A stretch of DNA of 64,000 bases from Collinsella ihumii. Lineage in GTDB: Bacteria; Actinomycetota; Coriobacteriia; Coriobacteriales; Coriobacteriaceae. Shown in pieces: positions 25,274 to 33,767 of the stretch. Where the stretch lies: NCBI RefSeq assembly GCF_900046475.1, contig NZ_FCOU01000003.1, positions 407,713 to 471,712 on the forward strand. Direction: 5' to 3'. Under the pieces are notes generated by a model. The model saw only the letters and a program-made list of their open reading frames with translations. It was not told the DNA's origin and did no database searches. Made by a program: the position numbers and the translations under genes. How positions within the stretch are numbered: the stretch's first letter is position 1; every line of letters starts with the position of its first letter.

Positions 25274-26398
25274 CTATGCCACCGCGGGAGCGGTCTCGTA
25301 GAGCTTGTCGAATCCCGGAAAGACCGGCTCGCCGGTATAGGTCTTGGGCTCCTCGATACCGTCGAGCACGCGGATCGCTCCGGCGGCGAGCGCCTCCATC
25401 TCGAACTCGCCCGGATACACATCGACCGGCGCGATCCACCCGGCTTGGGCGGAGATGAGCGCGCACATGCGCTCTGAGTAGGCGATACCGCCGGTCAGAA
25501 CGATGCCATCCACCGCTCCGCGCATCACGTTCGCCATCGCGGCGATGTCCTTGCCGATCTGATAGGCGGTCGTGCGGTAGACGAGCTCCGCGTAGGCGTC
25601 CCCATCATCGATGCGAGCCTCGACCTCGCGCGCGTCCGAGGTACCCAGATGCGCGACCCAACCGCCGCGCTTCATGACCTCTTCGATCATCTGTTCGCGC
25701 GTCCGCGTTCCTGAATAGCACAGCTCGATCACGTCGGCGAGCGGTGCGGTGCCGCTGCGGGTGGGCGCCATGCGACCCTCTCCGCGCGTGGAGTCGACGG
25801 TGTCGACCATCTTGCCGCGCTCGTGCGCGGTGACCGAGATGCCGCCGCCCAGATGGGCAACGACCAGATTGACCTCCTCGTAGGAGCGCCCATGGTCGAC
25901 GGCCCAGCGGCGCGCAACGGCCCGTTGGTTCAACGGATGGCCGCGGCTCGTGCGCAGGATCTCGACGAACCCGGTCATGCGCGCCTCCTCGCGAAACTCA
26001 TCGACCGAGCTCGCATCGACCACGAAGGCGCGGGCGCCGTATTCGTTTGCGAAATCGCGCGCCAAAAGCGGGCCCAGGTTGCCGGGATGCTTGGAGCCCG
26101 GCCCGATCTTGCCGTGCTCGTACATGACGTCGCCCACCTCGAACACGCCGCCCGGCATGGCGAGCAGACCCGTGCAGATGGCGGAGAACGCATCGGCCGT
26201 CGCGGGGTCGATACCCTCGGCGTCGAGCATCTCGGCGATCATCCGGCGCCGATAGGGCAGCTGATCGACGATGCGCTCGAAGCCGGCGAGCTCGTCAGCA
26301 GGATGGTCAATCGTGCGCTGGAACACGCGCGCGTCCCCGTCATAGACGGCTACCTTGGTGGACGTCGACCCGGGATTCAAGACGATGATACGGTGCAT
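25274..26398 (-). CDS. buk: Butyrate kinase
   Basis: The 374-residue acetokinase-family enzyme starts HRIIVLNPGSTSTKVAVYDG with the phosphate-binding NPGSTSTK at 8-15, and has NLVVAHLGGGISVTAHERGKMVDT and GIVLTGGIAYSERM later, as in butyrate and branched-chain fatty acid kinases. It makes ATP from an acyl phosphate. It follows the phosphotransbutyrylase gene by 9 bp. Chain-length preference cannot be read: butyrate, isobutyrate, valerate or propionate are all possible. Confidence 0.92.
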   Translation of the reverse strand: MHRIIVLNPGSTSTKVAVYDGDARVFQRTIDHPADELAGFERIVDQLPYRRRMIAEMLDAEGIDPATADAFSAICTGLLAMPGGVFEVGDVMYEHGKIGPGSKHPGNLGPLLARDFANEYGARAFVVDASSVDEFREEARMTGFVEILRTSRGHPLNQRAVARRWAVDHGRSYEEVNLVVAHLGGGISVTAHERGKMVDTVDSTRGEGRMAPTRSGTAPLADVIELCYSGTRTREQMIEEVMKRGGWVAHLGTSDAREVEARIDDGDAYAELVYRTTAYQIGKDIAAMANVMRGAVDGIVLTGGIAYSERMCALISAQAGWIAPVDVYPGEFEMEALAAGAIRVLDGIEEPKTYTGEPVFPGFDKLYETAPAVA

Positions 26399-26407
26399 GA
26401 TGCCCCC

Positions 26408-27319
26408 TTATGCCGCCAGGCCGCGCGCGATGAGACGCGCGAGCGCAATCGTGTAGAGTTTGGATTCCGCAGAGCTGGCACGGCTCGTCAGGGCCACCGG
26501 GGCCTTAGCGCCCACGATGACGCCGGCCTTCTTGGCGCGCCCGAAGTACTCGGCCGCCTTGACGAGCATGTTGCCCGCCTCGATATCGGGCACGAGCAGG
26601 ATGTCCGCCACGCCCGCCACGGGAGAGTCGATTCCCTTATGGTGCGCCGCCTCGACGGACACGGCGTTATCGAACTGGAGCGGACCGTCCACGATGCAGC
26701 CGGAGATCTCGCCCTCTGCGTTCATGCGCGCGAGCTCGGCCGCCTCGACGGTGCAGGGCATCTTCTCGTTCACCTTCTCGACTGCGCAGAGCGCCGCGAC
26801 CTTGGGGCACGCATTGCCCAGCGCATGGGCGACCCGGACGGCGTTGCGCACGAGGTCTACCTTCTGCTCCAGCGTGGGCGAGACGGTCATGGCGGCGTCC
26901 GTCACATGGAAGAGCCGGTCGAAGCCGGGCACCTCGAGCACGAGGTCATGGCTGATCGTGCCGCCGAGGCGCAGGCCGTTGTCGCGGTTCAGAATCGCGC
27001 GCATGACGACCGCGGTGTCGACGATGCCCTTCATGATGAAATCGGCATCGCCGTCGCGCACCATGCGCGCGGCGACCTGGCATGCCTCCGCCTTGTCAGG
27101 CTCCTCGACAATCGCATACGTAGTCGGGTCCGCCCCGAGCTCTTCCAGAATTTGAGCGATTTTCTTGGCATCACCTACGAGCACCGGGTCTGCGATGCCT
27201 GCATCTGCAGCCTTGACCACGGCATCGAGCACGTAGGAATCCTGCGCCACCGCCACGGCGAGCCGCCCGGGCTCACCTTCGCACGCCGCCGTCAGCAGCT
27301 CCTCCATCGAATGCACCAT
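26408..27319 (-). CDS. ptb: Phosphate butyryltransferase
   Basis: The 303-residue protein belongs to the PTA/PTB family: DPVLVGDAKKI near the start, FIMKGIVDTAVVMRAILNRDNGLRLGG in the middle and VADILLVPDIEAGNMLVKAAEYFGRAKKAGVIVGAKAPVALTSRA near the end. It exchanges CoA for phosphate on an acyl-CoA. Together with the kinase it converts the acyl-CoA made by the aldehyde dehydrogenase upstream into acid plus ATP. AAAGGAGG six bases before the ATG at 27319 decides the start over a GTG 21 bp upstream. Confidence 0.92.
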   Translation of the reverse strand: MVHSMEELLTAACEGEPGRLAVAVAQDSYVLDAVVKAADAGIADPVLVGDAKKIAQILEELGADPTTYAIVEEPDKAEACQVAARMVRDGDADFIMKGIVDTAVVMRAILNRDNGLRLGGTISHDLVLEVPGFDRLFHVTDAAMTVSPTLEQKVDLVRNAVRVAHALGNACPKVAALCAVEKVNEKMPCTVEAAELARMNAEGEISGCIVDGPLQFDNAVSVEAAHHKGIDSPVAGVADILLVPDIEAGNMLVKAAEYFGRAKKAGVIVGAKAPVALTSRASSAESKLYTIALARLIARGLAA

Positions 27320-27391
27320 CAGCGGCCTCCTTTCCCGCACAGGCGGCGGGGCCGCCGAGAGGGCCGGTCCCGCCGCGTCGCCTTACCAGGG

Positions 27392-28759
27392 CTACTCGCC
27401 CCAGACCTCCTCATCACTCGGAACCTGCACATCGGGCAGGGCCACGGCGATGCGGGCGATATTCACCAGGTGATGCCACCAGAGGTTCTCCGAGATGGAG
27501 TTGTTGCCCCAGGAACCGCACCCGAGGGTCGCCGTCGGGTTGAGCCCGTTATCGAAGGCGCCGCCCAGGCCGGAAGAACCGATCATGTTGACGCCGATAC
27601 GCGACACCGGGAGCTGTTCGCCGGCGTAGTCGACGTGTTCCGCCGTGTGCGAGCGCACAATCGCGGAGTGACCCGCACCCTCGTGCAGCAGGTTGGTCTT
27701 GGCGTTGGCCACGCCCTCCTCCCACGTGCCATAGGAGGCGACGCACATCACCGGGCAGAGCTTCTCCTTGCACAGAAGCTCGTCGGCACCGTAGGCGTCA
27801 ACCTTCACCATGAGGAGCTTGGCGTCCTCGGGCACATCGAGACCGGCAAGGGAGCCGATGAACTGCGGGGAGGCGCCCACCGCATCCTTGTTGATGGCAC
27901 CGTTGGGGAACAGCGCGGCGCGCAGCGCGTCGACATCGGCCTGCTCGCTGATATAGAAGGCGCCCTCCTGCTGAAACAGGCGAACCATCTCGCCGTAGAT
28001 GTCCTCCTGCACGTGGATGCACTGCTCGCAGGTGCACAGCACGCCGTTGTCGTAGGTACGGCTGCGCACGATCTGCTGGGCGGAAAGCTCGAGGTCGGCA
28101 TCGGTGTCGACGATGGTCTGGACATTACCGGCGCCCACGCCGAAGGCGGGCTTGCCGGAGGAGTACACTGCCTTGACCATACCGGGACCGCCGGTGGCGA
28201 TCGTACAGTCGCACATGCTCATGACGAGGCTCGAGATCTCGAGCGTGGGATCGGGGATGATCTGGATGAGGTCCGCAGGCGCGCCCATGGCCTCGAGCGC
28301 CTCGCGCATGATGCGCACCGTCTCCACGCCCGTCTTCTTGGCGCGCGGATGCGGGCTGATGAGCAGGGCGTTTCCGCCCTTGAGAGCGCACATGGCGTTA
28401 TGCGCCGGTGTCATGGTCGGATTCGTGGTCGGCGGGATGCAGCCGATAACGCCCATGGGCTTGGCCACCTCGACGATGCCCTCGTCCTCATGGCGTGCGA
28501 TGATACCGCGCGATTTCACTCCCTTGAGACGGTCCCAGGTGATCTTGGTCTTACCTGAGTTCTTGGCGATCTTGTCCTCATAGCGACCCATACGGGTCTC
28601 CTCGACGGCGAGCTTGGCAAGCGGCTCGGCCGCGTCGAACACGGCCTTGCCGATCGCGCGGACCGCGCGGTCGACCTCCTCCTGCGAATAGGTCTCAAAC
28701 TCGGCTTGCGCCACGCGTGCGCGCTCGATGAACTCCGCCACGTACTTCTCGGGATCCAT
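27392..28759 (-). CDS. CoA-acylating aldehyde dehydrogenase (EutE/PduP/AdhE-N type)
   Basis: The 455-residue enzyme contains PTTNPTMTPAHNAMCALKGGNALLISPHPRAKKT, the CoA-acylating class signature, and the active-site NGVLCTCEQ with C242 (C244 next). It converts an aldehyde, CoA and NAD+ to acyl-CoA and NADH. It lacks the N-terminal encapsulation extension typical of microcompartment versions: the protein begins MDPEKYVAEFIERARVAQAEFETYS. It heads the long operon through DUF3237. AGGAGGAGCC fixes the ATG at 28759, and the promoter carries the operator. Confidence 0.9.
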   Translation of the reverse strand: MDPEKYVAEFIERARVAQAEFETYSQEEVDRAVRAIGKAVFDAAEPLAKLAVEETRMGRYEDKIAKNSGKTKITWDRLKGVKSRGIIARHEDEGIVEVAKPMGVIGCIPPTTNPTMTPAHNAMCALKGGNALLISPHPRAKKTGVETVRIMREALEAMGAPADLIQIIPDPTLEISSLVMSMCDCTIATGGPGMVKAVYSSGKPAFGVGAGNVQTIVDTDADLELSAQQIVRSRTYDNGVLCTCEQCIHVQEDIYGEMVRLFQQEGAFYISEQADVDALRAALFPNGAINKDAVGASPQFIGSLAGLDVPEDAKLLMVKVDAYGADELLCKEKLCPVMCVASYGTWEEGVANAKTNLLHEGAGHSAIVRSHTAEHVDYAGEQLPVSRIGVNMIGSSGLGGAFDNGLNPTATLGCGSWGNNSISENLWWHHLVNIARIAVALPDVQVPSDEEVWGE

Positions 28760-28824
28760 GGCTCCTCCTTCGCGAAGCATCCGACTGAAAGCGAGTCGCT
28801 TTCCTAAATCTACGTTCATTGTAG

Positions 28825-28837
28825 AATGTCCTACATT
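28825..28837. promoter_or_regulatory. GntR-type operator, aldehyde dehydrogenase operon promoter
   Basis: AATGTCCTACATT matches the island consensus at 12 of 13 positions and is palindromic. It lies 66 bp upstream of the aldehyde dehydrogenase start. A weaker copy (10 of 13, minus strand) follows at 28848-28860. Confidence 0.65.
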
Positions 28838-28917
28838 TGAGTCAAGAACAATAGAACATTGACCGTTCACCGACCGTGAGCGGTCAAATCACAGGTCAGA
28901 TGCAGTGTTTAGAGGTG

Positions 28918-29622
28918 TTAATCGACTTTGGTAACCGCAAGCAGCAGAGCGCCACCGTCCCGCAACACCCTCATTGCCAGCTTCTCATCGCCCATAAGGA
29001 TGGACTCCGCAAATTCCAGCCCATACTGATAAATGGTGGAGAGGCCATCTTCCTGGAAGATGCGCTCGATGGCGACAGCGCTTTGATAGGAGGCGATCAG
29101 CACGACCTCGCAAACGAGTTCACGCAGAAGCGGATTGGCGACGCCGCGAGCACAAGCGCATGCGAGCTGCGTCAAAGCGGAAGCGACCGCATCCGGTGCT
29201 TCCAGTGAGGCGTCTTTCAACTCTGAGAACGCGGCACCGATCGCTGAGGCATCGGGAGATGCCGCCATATCGGGCACCGCGAGCCCGATCACGCGCTCGC
29301 ACAATTCAAGCATGTCTCGACCGTTGCCACGCCGCAGAAGGATTCCGAAGACCAGCGGCTTCAACATCCCGCCATGGAACTCGTCGACGATGTAGGTCCC
29401 GTCGGCGCGCCTGATCTCAACCACGCCGTACGCCTCGAGAATCTTGATGGCCTCGCGCACCGAGCTGCGCCCCACCCCGAGGCGAGCGGCGAACTCCTCC
29501 TCGGAGGGCAAGCGTTCGCCCGGTTGGAGCTCACCGGTCGCCAAGCTCGTGGCAACGCGCTCGATGATAATCTTGGATATGTTCTTCGTCCGCAAAGATC
29601 CCGTAAGCGAGGAACGTGCCAT
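28918..29622 (-). CDS. GntR/FadR-type transcriptional regulator A
   Basis: The 234-residue protein has a winged helix at about 12-80 (GELQPGERLPSEEEFAARLGVGRSSVREAIKILEAYGVVEIRRADGTYIV) and an all-helical FCD-type effector domain after it. FadR-subfamily repressors bind short GT-n-AC palindromes and are released by a pathway metabolite. It sits between the aldehyde dehydrogenase operon and a paralogous regulator. A degenerate operator copy in its own promoter (29644) suggests autoregulation. Confidence 0.9.
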   Translation of the reverse strand: MARSSLTGSLRTKNISKIIIERVATSLATGELQPGERLPSEEEFAARLGVGRSSVREAIKILEAYGVVEIRRADGTYIVDEFHGGMLKPLVFGILLRRGNGRDMLELCERVIGLAVPDMAASPDASAIGAAFSELKDASLEAPDAVASALTQLACACARGVANPLLRELVCEVVLIASYQSAVAIERIFQEDGLSTIYQYGLEFAESILMGDEKLAMRVLRDGGALLLAVTKVD

Positions 29623-29643
29623 ACGATGTCTCTCCCTACATCC

Positions 29644-29656
29644 TATGTTCTATGTT
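29644..29656 (+). promoter_or_regulatory. Degenerate GntR-type operator, regulator A promoter
   Basis: TATGTTCTATGTT matches the consensus at 10 of 13 positions, about 22 bp upstream of the regulator start. Confidence 0.4.
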
Positions 29657-29685
29657 CCTGCCCATTGTATCAGTCCTATAGGAGA

Positions 29686-29739
29686 AGGGCGTCTCGGTAC
29701 ACCATCTTTCGGTAATTAGATGATGCGCCCAGACGCCCT
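29686..29739 (-). terminator. Terminator after regulator B
   Basis: AGGGCGTCT (29686-29694) and AGACGCCCT (29731-29739) close a stem that contains a smaller CATCT/AGATG stem. It lies between the stop of regulator B and the promoter of regulator A. Confidence 0.55.
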
Positions 29740-29762
29740 CTCGCTCAGCCAAGGTCGCGCGT

Positions 29763-30479
29763 TTACAGAAGCAGGCGCTTCCAGAGCTCCATGCGCTCGT
29801 CCATAAAGTCCGCGATCTTGCTCTGGCCGCCCTCCTCGATAAGGTCGACCTCCTTGAGGTAGTTTGCGGGAAGCAGGTCGGGTTCACCGATCTCGCGAGA
29901 CTTCTCGATTGCCGCATGGCGCGTAAAGGCGGCGATGCGGCGTACCACGCTATCGAGCTGATCGAGCATGGGATTGTGGGTGATGCTCCCCAAGAACTCG
30001 TTGAATGCGAGGCTTGCTTGATAGCACGCCTCGTTGTCGGTCCCCGGATCGTTCATCGCCGTCCTGAACGTCTCGCCGAGCTCGCGCAGATGGGCGATGT
30101 CCTCAGGCGACGCCTCTTTCATGGCGAGATACATGACCGAATTCGACAGCGCGATCTTCACGTCGAGCAGCTCGCTCATGGAGTGCTCACTCAGGATGAG
30201 ACCGTAGATCATGGGGTTCAGCAGACTCGTCTTGTAGTGGTCGACCACAAAGGTCCCCGCAGAGCGACGAATCTCGAGCACGCCGAACGCGACGAGCACC
30301 TTGATTGCCTCACGCACAGCGTTACGGCCTACACCGAGTTTCTCCGCAAACTCAGTCTCGGTGGGAATCCGATCGCCCGGCTTGAGCTCACCCGAGATGA
30401 GGGCGTTCGTGATGCGGTCGACGATGATATCGGAAAGCGAGCCTTTTGGCAGCTCGGCGAACAGGCTGCTGTAGTCCAT
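29763..30479 (-). CDS. GntR/FadR-type transcriptional regulator B
   Basis: The 238-residue paralogue of regulator A keeps the same winged helix (GELKPGDRIPTETEFAEKLGVGRNAVREAIKVLVAFGVLEIRRSAGTFVV) followed by an FCD-type helical domain. The recognition helix (GVGRNAVREAIK versus GVGRSSVREAIK) is nearly identical, so both should read the same operator. GGAAGG precedes the ATG at 30479; an in-frame ATG 45 bp upstream is less likely. A perfect operator stands 56 bp upstream, in the divergent gap shared with the radical SAM gene. Confidence 0.9.
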   Translation of the reverse strand: MDYSSLFAELPKGSLSDIIVDRITNALISGELKPGDRIPTETEFAEKLGVGRNAVREAIKVLVAFGVLEIRRSAGTFVVDHYKTSLLNPMIYGLILSEHSMSELLDVKIALSNSVMYLAMKEASPEDIAHLRELGETFRTAMNDPGTDNEACYQASLAFNEFLGSITHNPMLDQLDSVVRRIAAFTRHAAIEKSREIGEPDLLPANYLKEVDLIEEGGQSKIADFMDERMELWKRLLL

Positions 30480-30534
30480 CGGTGTTCCTTCCGTTACGCA
30501 GACGGGGCAATGCCCCGAGAACATACTACTTGCA

Positions 30535-30547
30535 AATGTTCTACATT
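30535..30547. promoter_or_regulatory. Perfect GntR-type operator in divergent promoter
   Basis: AATGTTCTACATT is the best copy of the island motif (5-3-5 palindrome). It lies between regulator B and the radical SAM/DUF4037 operon and could control both. Confidence 0.7.
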
Positions 30548-30653
30548 CATTTCATACTCACTTTAGGAGAGAAAGCCCACGATTTCAAGGGTCTGCCGAA
30601 CAAGAGCGCAGGAGAACTCGGCGAAGGGTAGCCGACATCCCAAGGGGGAACAC

Positions 30654-31568
30654 ATGCATTACACCGGATTAACCTATCGCCCTCCTTACGAGGCGAATTC
30701 GCTGCTCCTTCAGGCCACGAGCGGCTGCAGCCACAATCGCTGCACGTTCTGCAGTATGTACCTGGACACGCCGTTTTCCGCATCGCCGCTCGCCGAGATC
30801 GAGGAGGACCTGATCGAGGCGGCGCGCATCTGGCCCGATGCGCGCCGCGTGTTCCTCGTCAACGGCGACGCCTTCGCCCTCTCCAGCGATCGGCTGCTTG
30901 AGATCTCCGAACTCGTTCACCGCTATCTGCCACAAGCCGAATCCATCGGCGCCTACGCGCGCGTAGACAACATCGCACACAAGACCGACCGGGAGCTCGC
31001 CGCACTCGCGCAGGCCGGCTATGCCGAAATCAACATAGGAGTCGAATCCGGGCTGGACGACGTCCTGGCCTATATGAACAAGGGCCACACCGCCGAGAAG
31101 GCCCGGCGCGAGCTCGCGCGCCTCACCGCCGCCGGCCTCCCCTTCAACACCAACATTATCACGGCCGCCGCCGGACCCGACCGAATCGCCGAGCATGCAA
31201 CCGCCAACGCAGCCCTAGTCAACGAGACGAACCCGACCCTTGTGTTCGTCTCGCCGCTCCACGTCGACCCGGGCTCCCGCTTGGAGCGCGAGGTCGCCGC
31301 CGGGCGCTTCACCGAGTGCACGCTCGGCCAGTATCTTGAAGAGGAAATCTTGTTCCTCGAGGGACTCGAACTCGACGGCTGTCTGTTTTTCGGGTTGCAC
31401 GTCTCGAACCCCGTACCTGTGGCCGGCTGGCTGCCGCGCGACAAGGCAGAACTGCTCGAACGCCTGAGAGCGGGACGCGATGCCCTCGGTCCCGAGCTGC
31501 TCGCCTCGCACCCGAGCAAGGGCGCCGAGGGCAGTCTGCATGGACGCATCCCGGGACTCGAGCGATGA
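30654..31568 (+). CDS. Radical SAM protein
   Basis: The 304-residue protein has a CX4CX2C cluster motif in ATSGCSHNRCTFCSMY (C25, C30, C33), as in a common COG1032-like family of small radical SAM proteins without a cobalamin domain. It has EINIGVESGLDDVLAYMNKGHT, typical of the Elp3/HemN-like barrel. The reaction is unknown. It is the first gene of a two-gene operon; the following DUF4037 gene overlaps its stop by 4 bp. AAGGGGG stands five bases before the ATG. The shared operator upstream suggests membership of the glycyl-radical regulon. Confidence 0.85.
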   Translation: MHYTGLTYRPPYEANSLLLQATSGCSHNRCTFCSMYLDTPFSASPLAEIEEDLIEAARIWPDARRVFLVNGDAFALSSDRLLEISELVHRYLPQAESIGAYARVDNIAHKTDRELAALAQAGYAEINIGVESGLDDVLAYMNKGHTAEKARRELARLTAAGLPFNTNIITAAAGPDRIAEHATANAALVNETNPTLVFVSPLHVDPGSRLEREVAAGRFTECTLGQYLEEEILFLEGLELDGCLFFGLHVSNPVPVAGWLPRDKAELLERLRAGRDALGPELLASHPSKGAEGSLHGRIPGLER

Positions 31569-32512
31569 GCGCCTCCGGACCGGGGCTCGCCCTTGCCGAG
31601 CGCTTCTGGCAGCGCAACCGAGCCGAGCTGTTTGAAGGAGAGCTCGCCGGCCTTGGGCGCCGTGTCGCGGCGGGCCTCGTGGGCGAGGGCTCAGAATGCT
31701 GGGGCTACGACGACGCCATATCACGCGATCACGACTGGGGACCAGGCTGCTGCATCTGGCTCATGCGTTCGGATTGGGAGCGCTTCGGAGGCGAGCTGCA
31801 GCGGCGCTATAACATGGTCGCAAGCCGGTATATGGAAGGCATAGCGCCTCGCCCGGCCACACCTCCTGGAACCCCGCCGCGCGTCGGCGTCTTCGACATC
31901 GAGATCTTCTACCAGCGTTTCCTCCCATCCGGCATGCCTCACGACTCCACCGGGTGGCTACAGGCGCGCGAGGCCATGCTCGCCGCAGCGACCAACGGCC
32001 GCGTGTTCTACGACGGAAGCGGTCGGTTTTCCGCCATCCGCAAGCAGCTGCTTGCCTACTATCCCGACGACGTGCGCCTGCACCGTATCGCCTCCAACCT
32101 TGCCCGCGCTGCGCAGGCGGGCCAATACAATTTTCCGCGTCAGGCGGCGCGCGGCGACAGCCTTGCCGCCCTGTCGGCCCTCGTCCGCTTCAACGAGGCG
32201 GTCTGCGGGGTTCTCTACGCCCTCGCCCGCCGATACCGGCCATTTTACAAATGGGTGGCGAGGGAATTGCTCGATCTGGGACAGGTGGGCGCACGGGCGC
32301 ATGCGCATCTCGAAGACCTCGCCGCTCTCGTGCGCGGGGGCGATGCGGCGGCCTCTGTCGCCAGAATCGAAGAGGTCGCCAAGATGCTCGTCGACGCGCT
32401 GGATGCGGCGCATCTGAGCTCCAACGTATCACCTTGGCTGATGGATCAAGCGACCGAGGTGGCCCGCCATATCGAGAGCCCGTCGCTACGTGCCCTGGAT
32501 CTCATCGATTAA
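31565..32512 (+). CDS. DUF4037 domain protein (nucleotidyltransferase-like)
   Basis: The 315-residue protein matches DUF4037: an N-terminal segment GSECWGYDDAISRDHDWGPGCCIWL resembles the core of nucleotidyltransferase-fold proteins, followed by a helical C-terminal half with RFNEAVCGVLYALARRYRPFYKWV. The function is unknown. It overlaps the radical SAM gene by ATGA, so translation is coupled. I recall DUF4037 and DUF4125 genes as neighbours in other gut anaerobes; here the DUF4125 gene lies 19 kb away but under the same operator type. Confidence 0.82.
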   Translation: MSASGPGLALAERFWQRNRAELFEGELAGLGRRVAAGLVGEGSECWGYDDAISRDHDWGPGCCIWLMRSDWERFGGELQRRYNMVASRYMEGIAPRPATPPGTPPRVGVFDIEIFYQRFLPSGMPHDSTGWLQAREAMLAAATNGRVFYDGSGRFSAIRKQLLAYYPDDVRLHRIASNLARAAQAGQYNFPRQAARGDSLAALSALVRFNEAVCGVLYALARRYRPFYKWVARELLDLGQVGARAHAHLEDLAALVRGGDAAASVARIEEVAKMLVDALDAAHLSSNVSPWLMDQATEVARHIESPSLRALDLID

Positions 32513-32732
32513 CCTCTACCCTTCAGCCAAGAGAGGAGTGGGCGCCGGTTATGCCCGCTGCGCTCATCTTCCGATACCCCGCTGGACCCGAACGCTACAA
32601 ACGACCATAAACCCGTGGGATCCGCCGCCCACAGCAGGATGGCGACCGGAAAAACAACCCCCAATCCGCATGGAAACGCATGGGGGATTATACTGAGTGG
32701 CACGATGGAATATAGCACGTAGGAGGTAGAAT

Positions 32733-33554
32733 GTGAACCATATCGGAACCACGCTGCTCGGCATGATCAACACCACGTCCTACCACACGACCAACCATCA
32801 GATCGCCATGTGGGTCCTAAGCAACCTCGAGCGCATCGACCACCTGACCGAGCCCGAGATGGCGCGCACCTGCAACGTGTCGAAAAGCTCGATCAACCGG
32901 TTCTGCAAGGAACTCGGCTACGACACGTTCCGGCAGTTCCAGCTCGACGCGCTCCGGTTCCAGCGGCAGTATGCGACCAAGTACTACCTCCCCGCCTCGG
33001 AGATCTCCAACCCCGACGGAACGTTGCTCGAGAACTACGCGGCGAGCGTCGCACGCAACGCGCTGAAGCTCGCCGAGCACGTCGACGATGCCGTACTCGC
33101 CCAGATCGCCGCCGACCTTGACGAATACGAGCACGTCATCGTCATGGGTGGGCAGCAGTCGGGAGACATCGCCTGCATGTTCCAGCACAACCTCTTCGGC
33201 ACCGGTCGCGTCATCACGGCCTACACGTACGCCAAGGAGCAACGTGAGATACTCAGCCGCCTGGATTCCGATACCCTTTTGATCGTCTTCTCGCTGTTCG
33301 GCAACATCTTCCATCGCGTGATGGACAACATCGGCCCCTTCGAGCGCCCCGAGCACTGCAAGATCTGCTGGATCACCTCGCAGCCGACGCTGCCGCCGAC
33401 CATCCCCATCGACGCCATCATCGATTGCGGGCTCGGCCGCGACCTGTCCGCCGGAAACCTCGCCATGGAGCTTGCCGCCAACACGATCGTCTTGCACTAC
33501 TGGCGGCTGCACCATCCCGATGGGGTCGACGGCAGCCTACCGTTCGCCCGCTAA
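32733..33554 (+). CDS. MurR/RpiR family transcriptional regulator
   Basis: The 273-residue regulator has an N-terminal RpiR-type helix-turn-helix (LTEPEMARTCNVSKSSINRFCKELGYDTFRQFQ, about 38-70) and a C-terminal SIS-like sugar-phosphate domain (VIVMGGQQSGDIACMFQHNL onward). Such proteins sense phosphosugars. It precedes and probably controls the PTS and phospho-beta-glucosidase genes. A GTG at 32733 six bases after AGGAGG is the start; the ATG two bases earlier leads straight to a stop. Confidence 0.88.
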   Translation: MNHIGTTLLGMINTTSYHTTNHQIAMWVLSNLERIDHLTEPEMARTCNVSKSSINRFCKELGYDTFRQFQLDALRFQRQYATKYYLPASEISNPDGTLLENYAASVARNALKLAEHVDDAVLAQIAADLDEYEHVIVMGGQQSGDIACMFQHNLFGTGRVITAYTYAKEQREILSRLDSDTLLIVFSLFGNIFHRVMDNIGPFERPEHCKICWITSQPTLPPTIPIDAIIDCGLGRDLSAGNLAMELAANTIVLHYWRLHHPDGVDGSLPFAR

Positions 33555-33637
33555 ATCCAACCGCTCGCCACGCAAGCAGATGTGGGGCCTTTTGCTCCAA
33601 TTCGTCATAACAAGCATCTACCTGCGGTTTCATGCCA

Positions 33638-33652
33638 TGGAACCAAGTTCCA
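33638..33652. promoter_or_regulatory. Candidate RpiR operator upstream of PTS gene
   Basis: TGGAACCAAGTTCCA is a perfect 6-3-6 palindrome in the 213-bp gap between the regulator and the EIIBC gene. It is the only clear palindrome in that gap. Confidence 0.4.
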
Positions 33653-33767
33653 GCTTGCGGAACCCCTTGATGTCCTCAACCGAGCTTCCAGCCCGTAGGA
33701 TACGAGATGTCAAAAGCGCCGCGCACCCGGGAGCGGCAACGAATCATCTGACGAATAGGAGCAACAG

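Noticed and set aside
12017-32512. Bacterial microcompartment locus
   Set aside because: I read every gene in the interval and found no BMC-T, BMC-H or BMC-P shell protein and no encapsulation peptide on the aldehyde dehydrogenase.
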